DNA from: Stenocarpella maydis
Lineage: Eukaryota; Ascomycota; Sordariomycetes; Diaporthales; Diaporthaceae
DNA: 64,000 bases
Direction: 5' to 3'
Assembly: GCA_002270565.1 (NCBI GenBank)
Contig: NQMI01000003.1
Span: 241,331 to 305,330, forward strand
In this document: in pieces, positions 22,082 to 32,365 of the stretch
Numbering within the stretch: the stretch's first letter is position 1
Layout of the letters: each line of letters begins with the position of its first letter
Notes under the pieces: model-generated
What the model was told of the DNA's origin: nothing
What the model saw: the letters and a program-made list of their open reading frames with translations, nothing else
Databases searched by the model: none
Program-made: the position numbers and the translations under genes

Positions 22082-23206
22082 ATGGCGGCCGCTCAATCGC
22101 CCAAGAGCTTCCTGGATATCATCAACGAGACTGATAGGCGAGCATTCCCCGACATTCTAGGCTGCTTCTTCACCGCACAAGTCGAACTAATAACTGGCAG
22201 CTTCCCCCATGTGGACATCTCGCAGTTGCCATATACTGCAGACTTCGCCGTGGACTACTACGCATTTTTGCTGCCTAACGACCCCAGACCTCATGGCTTT
22301 ATACCAGCAAATGTGGTTGCGCAAATGCCGTGGACCTCGGACTTCGTTTTGAGCACAACTGGCGTACTCCCTCGGACGGTACAGCTGCTCGACACGTCCA
22401 ACGGGACCGACACCGCCGCGGCGTGCAATGCCTCGCTCGCCCGCGTCATTGATGCAGCTCAAGCCCAGGGTCTCTTCCCCAAGACGCTCGGCAGGAAGCC
22501 CAAGGGCGAGGATTTCCGAATTATGGGCGCCCTTAACTATCAAGGCAAGAACGGCCTGGTCCAGATGCAGAGGTCCGCCGCTCCCTTGTTCGGCATCGCA
22601 AATCGTGGCTCGCACATGACCATGTACGTCAAGTCGAAGGACACTGGAAAAATCAAGATCTGGGTCCCCCGTCGAAGCCGCCACCTGGCTACGTACCCAG
22701 GTAAGCTTGACAACACCGTCGCGGGAGGCACCAAGGCTGAGGAGTCGCCGCTGGAGTGCATCGTGCACGAGTCGGATGAGGAGGCGTCTCTACCCGAGGA
22801 CTTTGTGAGCAAACACGTCAAGGCCGTCGGCGTTGTGAGCTATGTCACGCAGACAGGCAGCGGTGGTGGACAGGACCAGCAGGCGGCGGTTGGTGGCTAT
22901 GACATAGGACTCTGCGTTTCCGATGTCATATATGTGTATGATCTCGAGGTGCCCGCAGACCAGGCGGAGACGATGGTGCCGAAGCCGAGGGACGACGAGG
23001 TCGAGCAGTTCTACCTGTGGGATGTTGAGACCGTCAAGGAGGCAATTTCCAACGGCGAGTTCAAGGCTAATACGGCAATGGTGATGGTGGATTTCTTTGT
23101 TCGGCACGGAATCATCACGGATGACAACGAGGCGGACTACATGGAGATAGTGACGAGGCTTCGCCGCCCGCTGCCTGTTCCCCTCTCAGCGCCGGTGGAA
23201 GCTTAG
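22082..23206 (+). CDS. DUF4743 / thiamin-pyrophosphokinase-related Nudix hydrolase
   Basis: Single exon of 374 residues. An N-terminal DUF4743 domain (about 1-150, with 'GFIPANVVAQMPW' and 'LFGIANRGSHM') is followed by a Nudix domain with 'KIWVPRRSRHLATYPGKLDNTVAGG'. The Nudix box is at about 214-236 (GGTKAEESPLECIVHESDEE). Its central helix reads HESDEE where the canonical motif is REUXEE, so the first Arg is replaced by His while the Glu ligands for Mg2+ remain. Fungal relatives such as yeast YJR142W are thought to remove oxidised thiamin diphosphate analogues or related pyrophosphates. That substrate is inferred from family knowledge and not seen here. The start is the first ATG, preceded by a pyrimidine/A-rich leader. 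Confidence 0.9.
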   Translation: MAAAQSPKSFLDIINETDRRAFPDILGCFFTAQVELITGSFPHVDISQLPYTADFAVDYYAFLLPNDPRPHGFIPANVVAQMPWTSDFVLSTTGVLPRTVQLLDTSNGTDTAAACNASLARVIDAAQAQGLFPKTLGRKPKGEDFRIMGALNYQGKNGLVQMQRSAAPLFGIANRGSHMTMYVKSKDTGKIKIWVPRRSRHLATYPGKLDNTVAGGTKAEESPLECIVHESDEEASLPEDFVSKHVKAVGVVSYVTQTGSGGGQDQQAAVGGYDIGLCVSDVIYVYDLEVPADQAETMVPKPRDDEVEQFYLWDVETVKEAISNGEFKANTAMVMVDFFVRHGIITDDNEADYMEIVTRLRRPLPVPLSAPVEA

Positions 23207-23699
23207 GAGAACCGACCATGAAAAAGGAGGAGCATATTCACAGAGGCAATGACGTGATATTTGGAACAAATGCAGCCAGACTATCACAGCAGAGGACCGG
23301 GACCCCCACCCCCGGCACGCCAAGAATGGCGATCTAAGCACGACACCTGACACCATCCCCCCCATCCGCATATCGGAAGAAAGTGACCAAGCTGGGAATC
23401 TGCAGCATTATCGGTACTTATCGACGCAGCCGAATGTCGCACACGCCGCTATGGAGACTTTGTAACCAGCACCTTTGACGGCGGGCAAGGTGAACCCTTG
23501 CCCTGCGAACCGGCTCTGATCAATTATAACGGAGCATCAAGTGGGGATTCGGTGGCATTCACGGAACGTTTTAAAGTCGATAATGCGGCCCAGGCTGCCG
23601 GTACTTCAGCACTTGAGCAGTCAATGCCCATGTGACCCTTGATATTTTCTCGCCAGCTTTATACATGTACATTCTGCGCGCCGCGCCAAAACTGACAAG
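23207..23699. other. Spacer Nudix / MFS transporter
   Basis: About 490 bases between tandem genes. It should contain the Nudix 3' end and the transporter promoter. No gene seen. Confidence 0.6.
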
Positions 23700-25546
23700 A
23701 TGGCAGAAGACGGACGAAAGCCCTGGTGGCGGATACAATGGTTCGCGGACGATGACACGCACGAGGAGAGAAAGCTCATCTTCAAGCTCGACCTACTCAT
23801 CGTGCCGTATGCTTTTCTTGCATACTGGACCAAGTATATCGACCAGGCAAATCTGAGTGAGTGAACGAGCTATCCCCGAGCGCAGACTGCCAGTTGAAGC
23901 AGACTTTTCTGACGCATGGGAAATCAACGATCAGACAATGCATATGTCTCCGGAATGAAAGATGATCTCGGATTCATGGGCAACGAACTGGTCCAGCTAC
24001 AGACCATGTACACAGTTGGCGCGGTTGTGGGCCAAATCCCATTCATGTTCCTCTTTACCTTGTTTCCGATGAATTGGATTATCCCGTTCCTCGACGTCTG
24101 CTGGGGAATATTCACATTGTTACAGTTCCGGTCCAATAGCTTCGCCGAGGTCGCGGCCTATCGCTTTCTTGTCGGCTGGTTCGAAGTAGGTGCTACTGCG
24201 CAGATCCTTTGCAATGTTACCCACACCACCTGTGACAGTGTCCCCTTTAATTTGCGCAAACTCTGACTTCTGGAAAAGGCAGCATTTTTCCCGGCTATGC
24301 ATTACATATTCGGCGCATGGTACAGAGGTGATGAGATCGCTAGGCGGGGCGGCGTGTTTTACGTTGGGCTGACGCTTGGGACCTTGACCGCTGGACTGAT
24401 TCAAGCTGGTGCTTCGTCCTCTCTTCACAATGTGAACGGTTTGGCAGGATGGAGGTGGATGTATGTGATTTGTGCCCTCGTCACGATCCCTATTGGGTAA
24501 GTCTGCGAGTCCCTGGTGTTTGTGTTCTACCTGCCTACATGTTACGGCGTGGCCGCCAGCTGGGTTGGCAAAGCTCACATGTCGGTGGGCTGGGTTTGGG
24601 GGGNNNGGGGGGGGGGGTTCTCCAGCGTCCTCATATTTTCAACGGATCTTAAGCTGAATCTTCTGCATAAAGGATCCTCGGGTACTTCATCCTGCCTGGA
24701 ACGCCAGACAAGCCAAACAGGTTGTTCCTCAAGCAGAAGGATATCGACCTGGCGGCACAGCGCCTGAAGAGGGCTGGACACGCGACCACAGGCAAATTCC
24801 AATGGCGCGGGATCAAGCAGCTTGCTACAGAGTGGCAGTTCTGGGCCCTCATATGGCTCGATATATTCTTTTGGAACGGCAGCATAAACACATCAACGGG
24901 AGGGTTCCTTCTGTGGATTAAAAGCCTGAATCGGTACTCAACCCCGAAGGTCAATGAGCTCGGTACCATATCCCCAGCGCTGGGCATCCTCTACACCCTA
25001 CTGATATGTTTTGCATCGGATTTATTCCTTGGACCAGCGTGGGCCATTACAGCAGCACACGTCTGGAATATCATTGGCTTGATTATCCTGGTTGTCTGGA
25101 AGGTTCCGGAGCCGGCACTCTGGTTCGCGTTCGCGACGACCTACTCCGCCGTGGCCATGTCCAGCGTCCTGTACGGCTGGGTTAACCACCAGCTTAGGGG
25201 ATCACCAGCACAGCGCGCTTTCACGCTGGTTCTCATCAATGCGGTCTCACAGTCAACTACAGCTTGGACGCCACTGCTGGTGTTCCAGACCGTGGAGGCG
25301 CCGCGGTTCACAAAGGGATATTCATTCGTCTTGGCAAATGCTATCTGCCTGATTGTCCTGGCACACCTCATACGCATTTGGCTCAAGCGTGAAGAGTACG
25401 CTTCGCCTCCTGTAACCCAGTCAAATCCCCGCGACTAACTTGAGTATTGCAGATCAACCGCAGGCACTGTTGGAACTGAGGCTTCAGACACCCAAGGAGT
25501 GGCCGCAATCCCCAGCGCAGATGTGGCCAAGGCCGATGTCGTCTAA
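23700..25546 (+). CDS. MFS transporter, Liz1/Dal5 anion:cation symporter type
   Basis: Plasma-membrane major-facilitator permease of the fungal allantoate/pantothenate group. Five exons (23700-23856, 23935-24185, 24279-24496, 24673-25395, 25453-25546) give 480 residues with phases 1, 0, 2, 2. Diagnostic pieces are '[33 protein letters not shown]' split by intron 1, 'YRFLVGWFEAAFFPAMHYIFGAWYRGDE' split by intron 2, and 'GLTLGTLTAGL'. These match the Liz1/Fen2/Seo1-like subfamily (carboxylic or sulfonic acid uptake) better than sugar or drug MFS groups. Twelve membrane spans are plausible. Intron 3 (24497-24672) contains a three-base assembly gap (N at 24604-24606) inside a G run. The last intron uses GTACGC with a CTAAC branch, adding a short Ala/Ser/Val-rich tail. 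It is followed co-directionally, 571 bp on, by the flavin monooxygenase, which suggests a joint substrate. Confidence 0.9.
24604..24606. other. Assembly gap (3 N) in a G run
   Basis: Three undetermined bases lie in a G homopolymer within intron 3 of the transporter gene. No coding effect is expected. Confidence 0.98.
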
Positions 25547-26116
25547 TTCTTGGGCAGGCAATTATGCATCGGGAGAACAACTGTGATTACGAATCAAGAC
25601 GACACAAAATTAAATTTGTTGTGCAAGGCGCTGGGTCAGGCACAATCGCCAATTATACTAGCTAAATTATGCCGGAATCTCAACACCAAAAATCGAGTAC
25701 AATAGTTTAGCCAGTACAAAAATGCTTTGGTCGAAGACGCGCGTTCCTCATTGCATAATATCTGAGCCTCGGACCCAAGTGGTGTCACAATCTTGCTGAT
25801 CCAGGCATCACACCATCGCGCTGCAAGATGGCAGCATCCGGAGCTGGCACGCTAGGCACAGCCTGGTTGGCGACCGCGTGGGAGCCGACTGCCGAGTTTC
25901 GGAGATACCATCACGACATATCAATGAGCACCCTGCGAAGCCGGATGGTGCAATCCAACGACGAGAGCCCTTCCGTCCCGGCGCGGGGTCCGGAGCTCCT
26001 CGCGGACATGATATACCTACATGATGATGCAGCATACTCATACTCGAGCTACCAGCCTATGACTGAGCAAATACTCGCCATCTAGGGGCCCTACATCTAA
26101 CGTGTTTAACAATACC
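25547..26116. other. Promoter-containing spacer transporter / monooxygenase
   Basis: About 570 bases between the co-directional genes. An 85-residue frame at 25828-26085 has no visible relatives and is not called. Confidence 0.55.
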
Positions 26117-28146
26117 ATGGCAGACAGCACGACGCAGGAGGATGGTCAGCATGACCTTGGAAATGGCAGGAAGCACATTCTGCTCAACGCCTTCGACAGT
26201 AAGCAGCTTCCGGAGTTATTCTTAACCTACTTAGGAATAACAAACTCTCCCCTGGAGCCTGTTTCTTGAGCGCTATAACCACACTGTGCCCTGATTTATG
26301 CTGTATTTATAAAGCCTCATTTTATAGTTCTTTAAAAGCTGACTCTTAATGCTGCAGTGTCAACGATAGGACATCTGTCGCCTGGGCAGTGGAAGGTTAG
26401 TGCACACTGTGCAAAGGCACCAGCAGGTGTGCGCTATCTATACTTATTCCTGACGCAAGGGCAGAACCCTAAAGACAAGTCGGCGACGAAGAGAGACCTG
26501 GACTACTGGATCAACCTCGCAAAGTTGCTGGAGCGGGGCGGGATCAACGCTCTGTTCCTGGCCGATACGTATGGGGGGTACGATACGTATGAGGGCTCAC
26601 TTGACAACTGTATAAGACGGGCAGCACAGTGGCCCATGACGGATCCAACTATCGTGAGTGATATGAGACCTTGATCCATCATCTATCATGTGTCTTTATC
26701 TGACTGCTCAAATATAGCCGATCTCTGCCATGGCAGCTGTGACCAAGAACCTGGCCTTTGGAATCACAGCGTCGACCTCGTTTGAGCCGCCATTCCTTCT
26801 GGCCAAGCGATTCTCGACACTTGACCATTTCACTCGTGGCCGCCTTGGTTGGAATATCGTGACCGGGTGGAAGAAGGCTGCTTTCAAGGCCATCGGGCTG
26901 GACAGCCCCATCGACCACGACGAGAGGTATCGTCAGGCAGACGAGTACCTGCGCGTTCTCTATAAGTGAGTCTGGGGCTCGCCAGTACCTGATAGTAGTA
27001 ATTCTAGGACCGGGTTGTCGAAAGCTGACAAGGGCCCGGTGGGAAGGCTGTGGGAAGGGTCATGGGCGGACAACGCAATAGATCCAGATCCGAAGAACGA
27101 CAGCTACGCAGACCCAGACAAGATCCGCACCATTCACCACCACGGGCAGTACTACAATCTGGACACGCGGCATATCGTGGACCCCTCTCCTCAGAGAACA
27201 CCATTTCTGTTCCAGGCGGGGACGTCGCCTGCGGGCTCTGAGTTCGCGGCAACGCACGCCGAGGCCATCTTTGTGTCATCGCACTCGCCGTAAGCAGCTT
27301 CTGGAGTCATTTTTAACCCGCTTTGGAATAAGGAACTCACTCCCGGAGCCTTTGTCTCAAATGCTATGGCCACACTATGGCCCGACCCATGCTGTGTTTG
27401 GATGAAACTCCTTCCATGGTTCTTTGAACGCTGACTCTCAATGCTGCAGAGCCGTGTTACGTCCCAAGGTACAGAAGATCCGGGAGCTTGCAGCGGAGAA
27501 GGGCCGAGACCCGCGGTCGATCAAATTCTTCGCAACGTTCACGCCCATTATCGGGCGCACGGACGAGGAGGCGCAGGAGAAGTATGAGGAGCTCAAGAAG
27601 TACGCGTCTGTCATCGGCGGGCTGGTGCTCTTCAGCGGGTGGACGGGCATCGACATCTCAAAGATCCCGCTGGACCAGGAGATCACGGCAGCGGATTCTC
27701 TGGAGGCGCACAAGGTGCGCAGCATCTTGGACAGCTTTACGACCACGAGCGAGGAGGTGCCTAAGTGGACGCCACGAGTGGTAGCAGAACGTGCGTGCAT
27801 CGGCGGGCTAGGCCCCGTGTCGGTCGGGAGCCCACACACGGTCGCAGACGAGCTCGAGGCTTGGGTGCGGGAGGCGGACGTGGACGGGTTTAACCTCGGA
27901 TACGTGACGACGCCGGGGACGTTCGAGGAGGTCGTCGACCTGCTTGTGCCGGAGCTGAGGAGGCGCGGCCTCTACCCGGGCCCGCTGGAGGAGCAGCTCA
28001 CGGCACGGGAGAAAATCTACGGCAAGGGCCAGAGGGGGCTACGGGATGACCACACTGGAAGCAGGTACAAGTATGGTGTCTACCAGGAGGAGCCTGCGTA
28101 TGTCGAGCAGGGGAGAGCAACGGGAGATGTCGGCGAGCTGAGGTAG
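26117..28146 (+). CDS. NtaA/DszA-type FMN-dependent monooxygenase (luciferase-like)
   Basis: Flavin-dependent monooxygenase of the bacterial luciferase-like superfamily, in the NtaA/SnaA/DszA/DmoA group. These use reduced FMN supplied by a separate reductase to oxidise N-, C- or S-containing compounds such as nitrilotriacetate, dimethyl sulfide and dibenzothiophene sulfone. Six exons (26117-26198, 26358-26395, 26465-26653, 26718-26965, 27008-27289, 27450-28146) give 511 residues. Visible family segments are 'MSTIGHLSPGQWK', 'DLDYWINLAKLLERGGINALFLADTYGGYD', 'LAFGITASTSFEPPFLLAKRF', 'GRLGWNIVTGW', 'TPFLFQAGTSPAGSEFAATHAEAIFVS' and 'VGSPHTVADELEAWVREADVDGFNLGY', the last binding flavin phosphate in relatives. 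The fungal gene has five introns although the family is mainly bacterial, so any transfer is old. Introns 1 and 5 are homologous to each other (see findings). Intron 2 (69 nt) is a stopless multiple of three. Confidence 0.92.
26199..26357 (+). repeat. Intron 1 of monooxygenase, copy A of a duplicated intron
   Basis: 159-nt GT-AG intron from GTAAGCAGCTTC to AATGCTGCAG. A hand alignment with intron 5 of the same gene (27290-27449) runs end to end with one gap and about 120 identical columns of 160. Copy A is the AT-richer one. Confidence 0.88.
27290..27449 (+). repeat. Intron 5 of monooxygenase, copy B of a duplicated intron
   Basis: 160-nt GT-AG intron beginning GTAAGCAGCTTC and ending AATGCTGCAG. 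It is homologous along its whole length to intron 1, while the flanking exons show no similarity. Most differences are C/T or G/A transitions. Confidence 0.88.
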
Positions 28147-29450
28147 TGGTAGGGCAGGCCAGAAAGCGCCTATGGTGCAAGTCACTGCAACTACGTATAC
28201 AATAAGCTCGTATGTATTCTGGGCCAATAGCTTCGTGTTTGGGAATTGCATACCAGTAGTTATATCGCCAGACATAACACAACCATAAATCGTTGGATCT
28301 TCGTACCGGTTGTTTTGCCTTGTACTTACTGCAGCGTAGCCACATCCCCCTATAGAATTGTTTGTGATGGGCTCGGCAAGTTTGAATTGATGTGAGGCAG
28401 GGAGCTCCTCATACGGTTCGTCCAGACCATTACTCCCATCTTGGGTCCCAAATTGGGACTATCAGAAGTATGTTTCACATGTGAGTAACAGAACCATTCT
28501 GGAGACACTACCGGCAGAGACACCTATAGAACGGACACCTCGCGAAAAGTCGGGTATCAGATGGCTACTACTCCTTTCCCACTCGACTGCCACCGAGTCC
28601 AAGAACAATGATCGTGCCGGGCGGAATCCTTGGGCGGCGCATCGAACACTATACAATACCACTTGCACGCCAGGGCCAGGCAAACTGCAGTTTGGCCCGC
28701 CGAACGGGCCAGCAAAACCTCATGTGTCGTTATTGATAAAGAGTCCATTGTCGATGGGATGAGACTGGCAATATGCTCGATAGACATTTCCCATTTCCCA
28801 GGCCTGTTTGGGTGGATTTGAGGGAGGAATTCGAGAGACAGTAGTCCCTATACAGTCCAACCCGGTCTCCAGATAGCTTCAGTCGTTCTAATGATGAAGT
28901 AGCCTCTAGGTTACCTCTGGGAGCTTGAGGAAGCAAAGCAATCCCTGTGTTGCGAGACGGACGGCTGGGAACAAAACTGAAATGTTAACACAGCGAACAC
29001 ACCCATCACTTTGTCATGAGGCTCTTGCAACTTGTTATTGGCTGCTCTCTTTCTGGTGAAGTATATTGAGCTATCACTGGTCCGTAGGACGGGGCAATGA
29101 TTCCTCCCAAGGATGTCATGTTTGATGGTATATGTGAAAGGCTCGCTTAAACTTGGATGAGTGGCGGGGTCAGGACTGAGAGCGAGAGGTGGCCCAGGTT
29201 CCTCAGCTCTCAACACAGGACGGTGAGGCTGGGATGATGCGAGCAGGGAGACGGGCGGTGGGGGATTGGCCTGGGAGTCAGGGGTTGGATGGTACAGGCA
29301 CCATGGCTTATTTTTCCGAAAGTGAGAGAGCAGACACGCGCAGGCGTACAAGCGTAAATGCGTACCACGACTGCTGATGTGAGCACTCGGAGGTCTTTGT
29401 ACACTCGAGACAGCCAGTGCCTGGCATCAGAGCAAGAGTGCCTGCTTAAG

Positions 29451-29500
29451 TAGATACATAGTAGATACAACGGTAGATACACGGTAGATACATGGTAACC
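29451..29500. repeat. Degenerate GTAGATACA tandem repeat
   Basis: Four or five imperfect copies of a roughly 12-16-base unit containing GTAGATAC occur in a row. Low complexity; no function inferred. Confidence 0.8.
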
Positions 29501-29939
29501 AGGGAAAGCTAATAAAATTAGCAAATAAGTGACGGAAATGGTTCGACGGAGGCCTTTTGTCTGACAATGACCGAGGCTAAAGCAAGGGTAGATACTGTAC
29601 ATGCGCAGTAGTGAAGGCGACGGATGGGGTACTGGGTACCTGACTCGTGGGGTAGTACCAGCGCAGGTACAAGGTCGTCAGTACCGGGATGCTCGGGAGT
29701 TGGCCTGTTTCCTCTCCTGGGGGGCACCGGCTGGACGCACATGTGCTATGTGACGGCTGGATCCCAGTGAGCCACTGCAGGTGAGGGGCCAATAGGGCAG
29801 GGTCGATTACTGTTGTCGTGGGCCTTTCGGCGCCGAAGATGGTGGCCGAGTGTGGGGTCGCGAGAGACCCTTTTTTTCTTTTGTTTTTTTTTTTCTTTTC
29901 TCCTCTGCACCCATCGGTCGTGTGGTCACTGCGTGGCTG

Positions 29940-30010
29940 CTGTCGTTGGCAACTGACTACTGTCGTTGGCAACTGACTACTGTCGTTGGCAACTGACTAC
30001 TGTCGTTGGC
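29940..30010. repeat. 20-bp tandem repeat, about 3.5 copies
   Basis: The 20-base unit CTGTCGTTGGCAACTGACTA repeats without interruption three times, and a partial fourth copy (CTGTCGTTGG) follows. The unit contains an inverted element (GTTGGCAAC). It lies about 400 bp upstream of the ALAS start. Confidence 0.95.
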
Positions 30011-30398
30011 GCTGGCATTGTCAACCACAGACAAATGACAATTGCCACGGCGCATTGTCAGTTTCGTAATCCGAACAAGTCGTAGCTCTGGAATGCCATT
30101 CCTCTTTTGGTTGCGGGCGGTGCCCAAGGTCTGACCTCAGCCAGGTCATTTACAGTTTGAGGCTGTTAAGCCCCCTCCCCTGGTTTTCTCTGCTCAGAAT
30201 TCCCGACTGGCCGACCCGACTCGACTGCAATACTCCGTAGTCCACATGGTCTACTTTATTATTTGCCATCCCCCCCTCTCTCTCGTCCTCCCTCCTGCGC
30301 TCTCCGTCTCCCTGTCTCGCCCCGAAGACGTCGGCTTCACCTACAGAACCACTCGTGCCAGTCTGAACAACCCGCGCCACCCAATTGACCCCGCCATC

Positions 30399-32365
30399 AT
30401 GGACGCTGTTCTCCGGCAGTCCAAGGCCATGTGCCCCTTCATGAAGAAGGCCTCGCCCGCCACCCTGCGAGCCCTTTCCACCTCGACGCGCCCCGCCGCA
30501 AAGGCCACGTCGTCGCCCTGCGGAGGCACAATGTCCCGTCTGCAGGGCCTCGCCTACCGCTGCCCCGTCATGGGCAAGGCCCTCGCCGTCCAGTCCGCAA
30601 AGGTCGCCGCCTCAGCACCACGGCACACACCGCATCGCCCCCTGTCCGCTCGCTCCGTCTCCACCAGGCACGCCGCCCGTCCTCCAAGCGCTGTGCACGG
30701 CAGCCGCTCCAACGGGCCGCGCCGAGAAGGGGTGGTAAGGTGTGGAACGGGGAGTTTGCCCCCCCCCCCCGGGCCGCCAACCTCTTCTCTGGCCGCTGCC
30801 CACCCGTCTCTGCGCTGACCCACCATCTCTTCGTCTCTGTAGCCCACGCCCCTCTTGCTGTTCCCCGTCCCCACGCCGCCGCCCCTGCTGTCTATCCCAT
30901 CAATGCCGACGCAAAGTTCAACTACGAGGCCTACTACAATGCCGAGCTTGACAGGAAGCACGAGGACAAGTCCTACCGCTACTTCAACAACATCAACCGC
31001 CTGGCCAAGGAGTTCCCCCGCGCCCACATGGCCAACAGGGAGGACAAGGTCACCGTCTGGTGTGCCAATGACTACCTGGGCATGGGCCGCAACCCAAACG
31101 TCCTGCGCAGGATGCACGAGACCCTGGACGAGTACGGCGCTGGCGCCGGTGGCACCAGGAACATCTCGGGCCACAACAAGCATGCTGTGGAACTCGAGGG
31201 AACCATTGCGAGGCTGCACTCAAAGGAGGCTGCCCTCGTCTTCAGCTCCTGCTACGTCGCAAACGATGCCACCCTGGCCACCCTGGGGAGCAGGATGCCC
31301 GACTGCGTCATCCTCTCCGACAGTCTGAACCATGCTTCCATGATCCAGGGCATCAGGCACTCCGGCACCAAGAAGATCGTCTTCAAGCACAACGACGTCG
31401 AGGACCTCGAGGTCAAGCTGGCTGCCCTGCCCTTGCACGTCCCCAAGATCATCGCCTTTGAGTCTGTCTACAGCATGTGCGGCTCGATTGGCCCCATCGA
31501 GAAGATTTGCGATCTCGCCGACAAGTACGGCGCCATCACCTTCCTCGATGAGGTCCATGCCGTTGGTATGTACGGCCCACACGGAGCCGGCGTTGCCGAG
31601 CACCTCGACTTCGAGGCTCACAAGCAGGGCCGCCCCCGCGGCACCGTCCAGGACCGCGTCGACATCATCACTGGCACTCTCGGCAAGGCCTACGGCTGCG
31701 TCGGCGGCTACATCGCCGGCACCTCCAAGCTCGTCGACATGATCCGCTCGCTTGCCCCTGGCTTCATCTTCACCACCTCCCTGCCCCCAGCCACCATGGC
31801 TGGCGCGCAGGCCGCCATAGAGTACCAGATGAACTACCACGGCGACCGAAAGCTGCAACAGCTCCACACCCGCGCCGTCAAGGCCGCCTTTGACGAGCGC
31901 GACATCCCCGTGATCCCGAACCCCAGCCACATCATCCCTATCCTGGTTGGCAACGCCGAGGTTGCCAAGAAGGCTTCCGACATGTTGCTGCAGAAGTACC
32001 AGATCTACGTGCAGAGTATCAACTACCCCACCGTGCCTGTCGGCCAGGAGCGGCTCCGCATCACGCCCACCCCAGGCCACACCAAGGAGCTGCGTGACCA
32101 CCTCGTCAACGCCGTCGACGCCATCTGGACCGAGCTCGGCATCAAGCGCACCAGCGAGTGGGCGGCCGAGGGCGGCTTCATCGGCGTGGGCGAGGCCAAC
32201 GCCGAGGCCGACACCCCGCTCTGGACCGACGCGCAGCTCGGCATCGAGGAGAACGTCAAGGAGATCCGGGCCCAGAGCGGCAGCGAGCTGGCCAACGGCA
32301 GGGTCCTGGAGGCGCTGCTCGAGCGTGAGGCCGATGCGGTCAGGACGGTGAGCCCTGTTGCCTGA
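30399..32365 (+). CDS. HEM1: 5-aminolevulinate synthase, mitochondrial
   Basis: PLP enzyme condensing glycine and succinyl-CoA to 5-aminolevulinate, the first step of haem synthesis in the mitochondrial matrix. The N-terminus carries two haem regulatory Cys-Pro motifs, CPFM at residues 12-15 and CPVM at 55-58, which in ALAS respond to haem. The core runs from '[29 protein letters not shown]' through '[12 protein letters not shown]', '[12 protein letters not shown]' and the PLP-lysine motif [11 protein letters not shown] to a C-terminus ending SPVA. An intron at 30735-30842 (GTAAGG...TGTAG) joins in phase 1. The frame before this donor does not match the frame of the start-plus-motif segment, however. 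A change of frame is needed between about 30600 and 30670, either by a weak GT-AG intron at 30603-30667 or by a one-base sequence error. The core enzyme is certain; only the presequence model is uncertain. Confidence 0.95.

Larger units (their letters stand above)
28147..30398. other. Spacer upstream of the ALAS gene
   Basis: About 2.25 kb. Short frames on both strands show no family resemblance. It holds tandem repeats at 29451-29500 (GGTAGATACA-like) and 29940-30010, a T-rich tract near 29871-29900, and the ALAS promoter with pyrimidine-rich leader at 30250-30320. Confidence 0.6.

Noticed and set aside
29940..30010. CRISPR-like array
   Set aside because: Units are directly adjacent without spacers and the genome is eukaryotic.
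30431..30734. Alternative ALAS start at the ATG in the other frame
   Set aside because: It would exclude both haem regulatory motifs and gives a non-targeting N-terminus.
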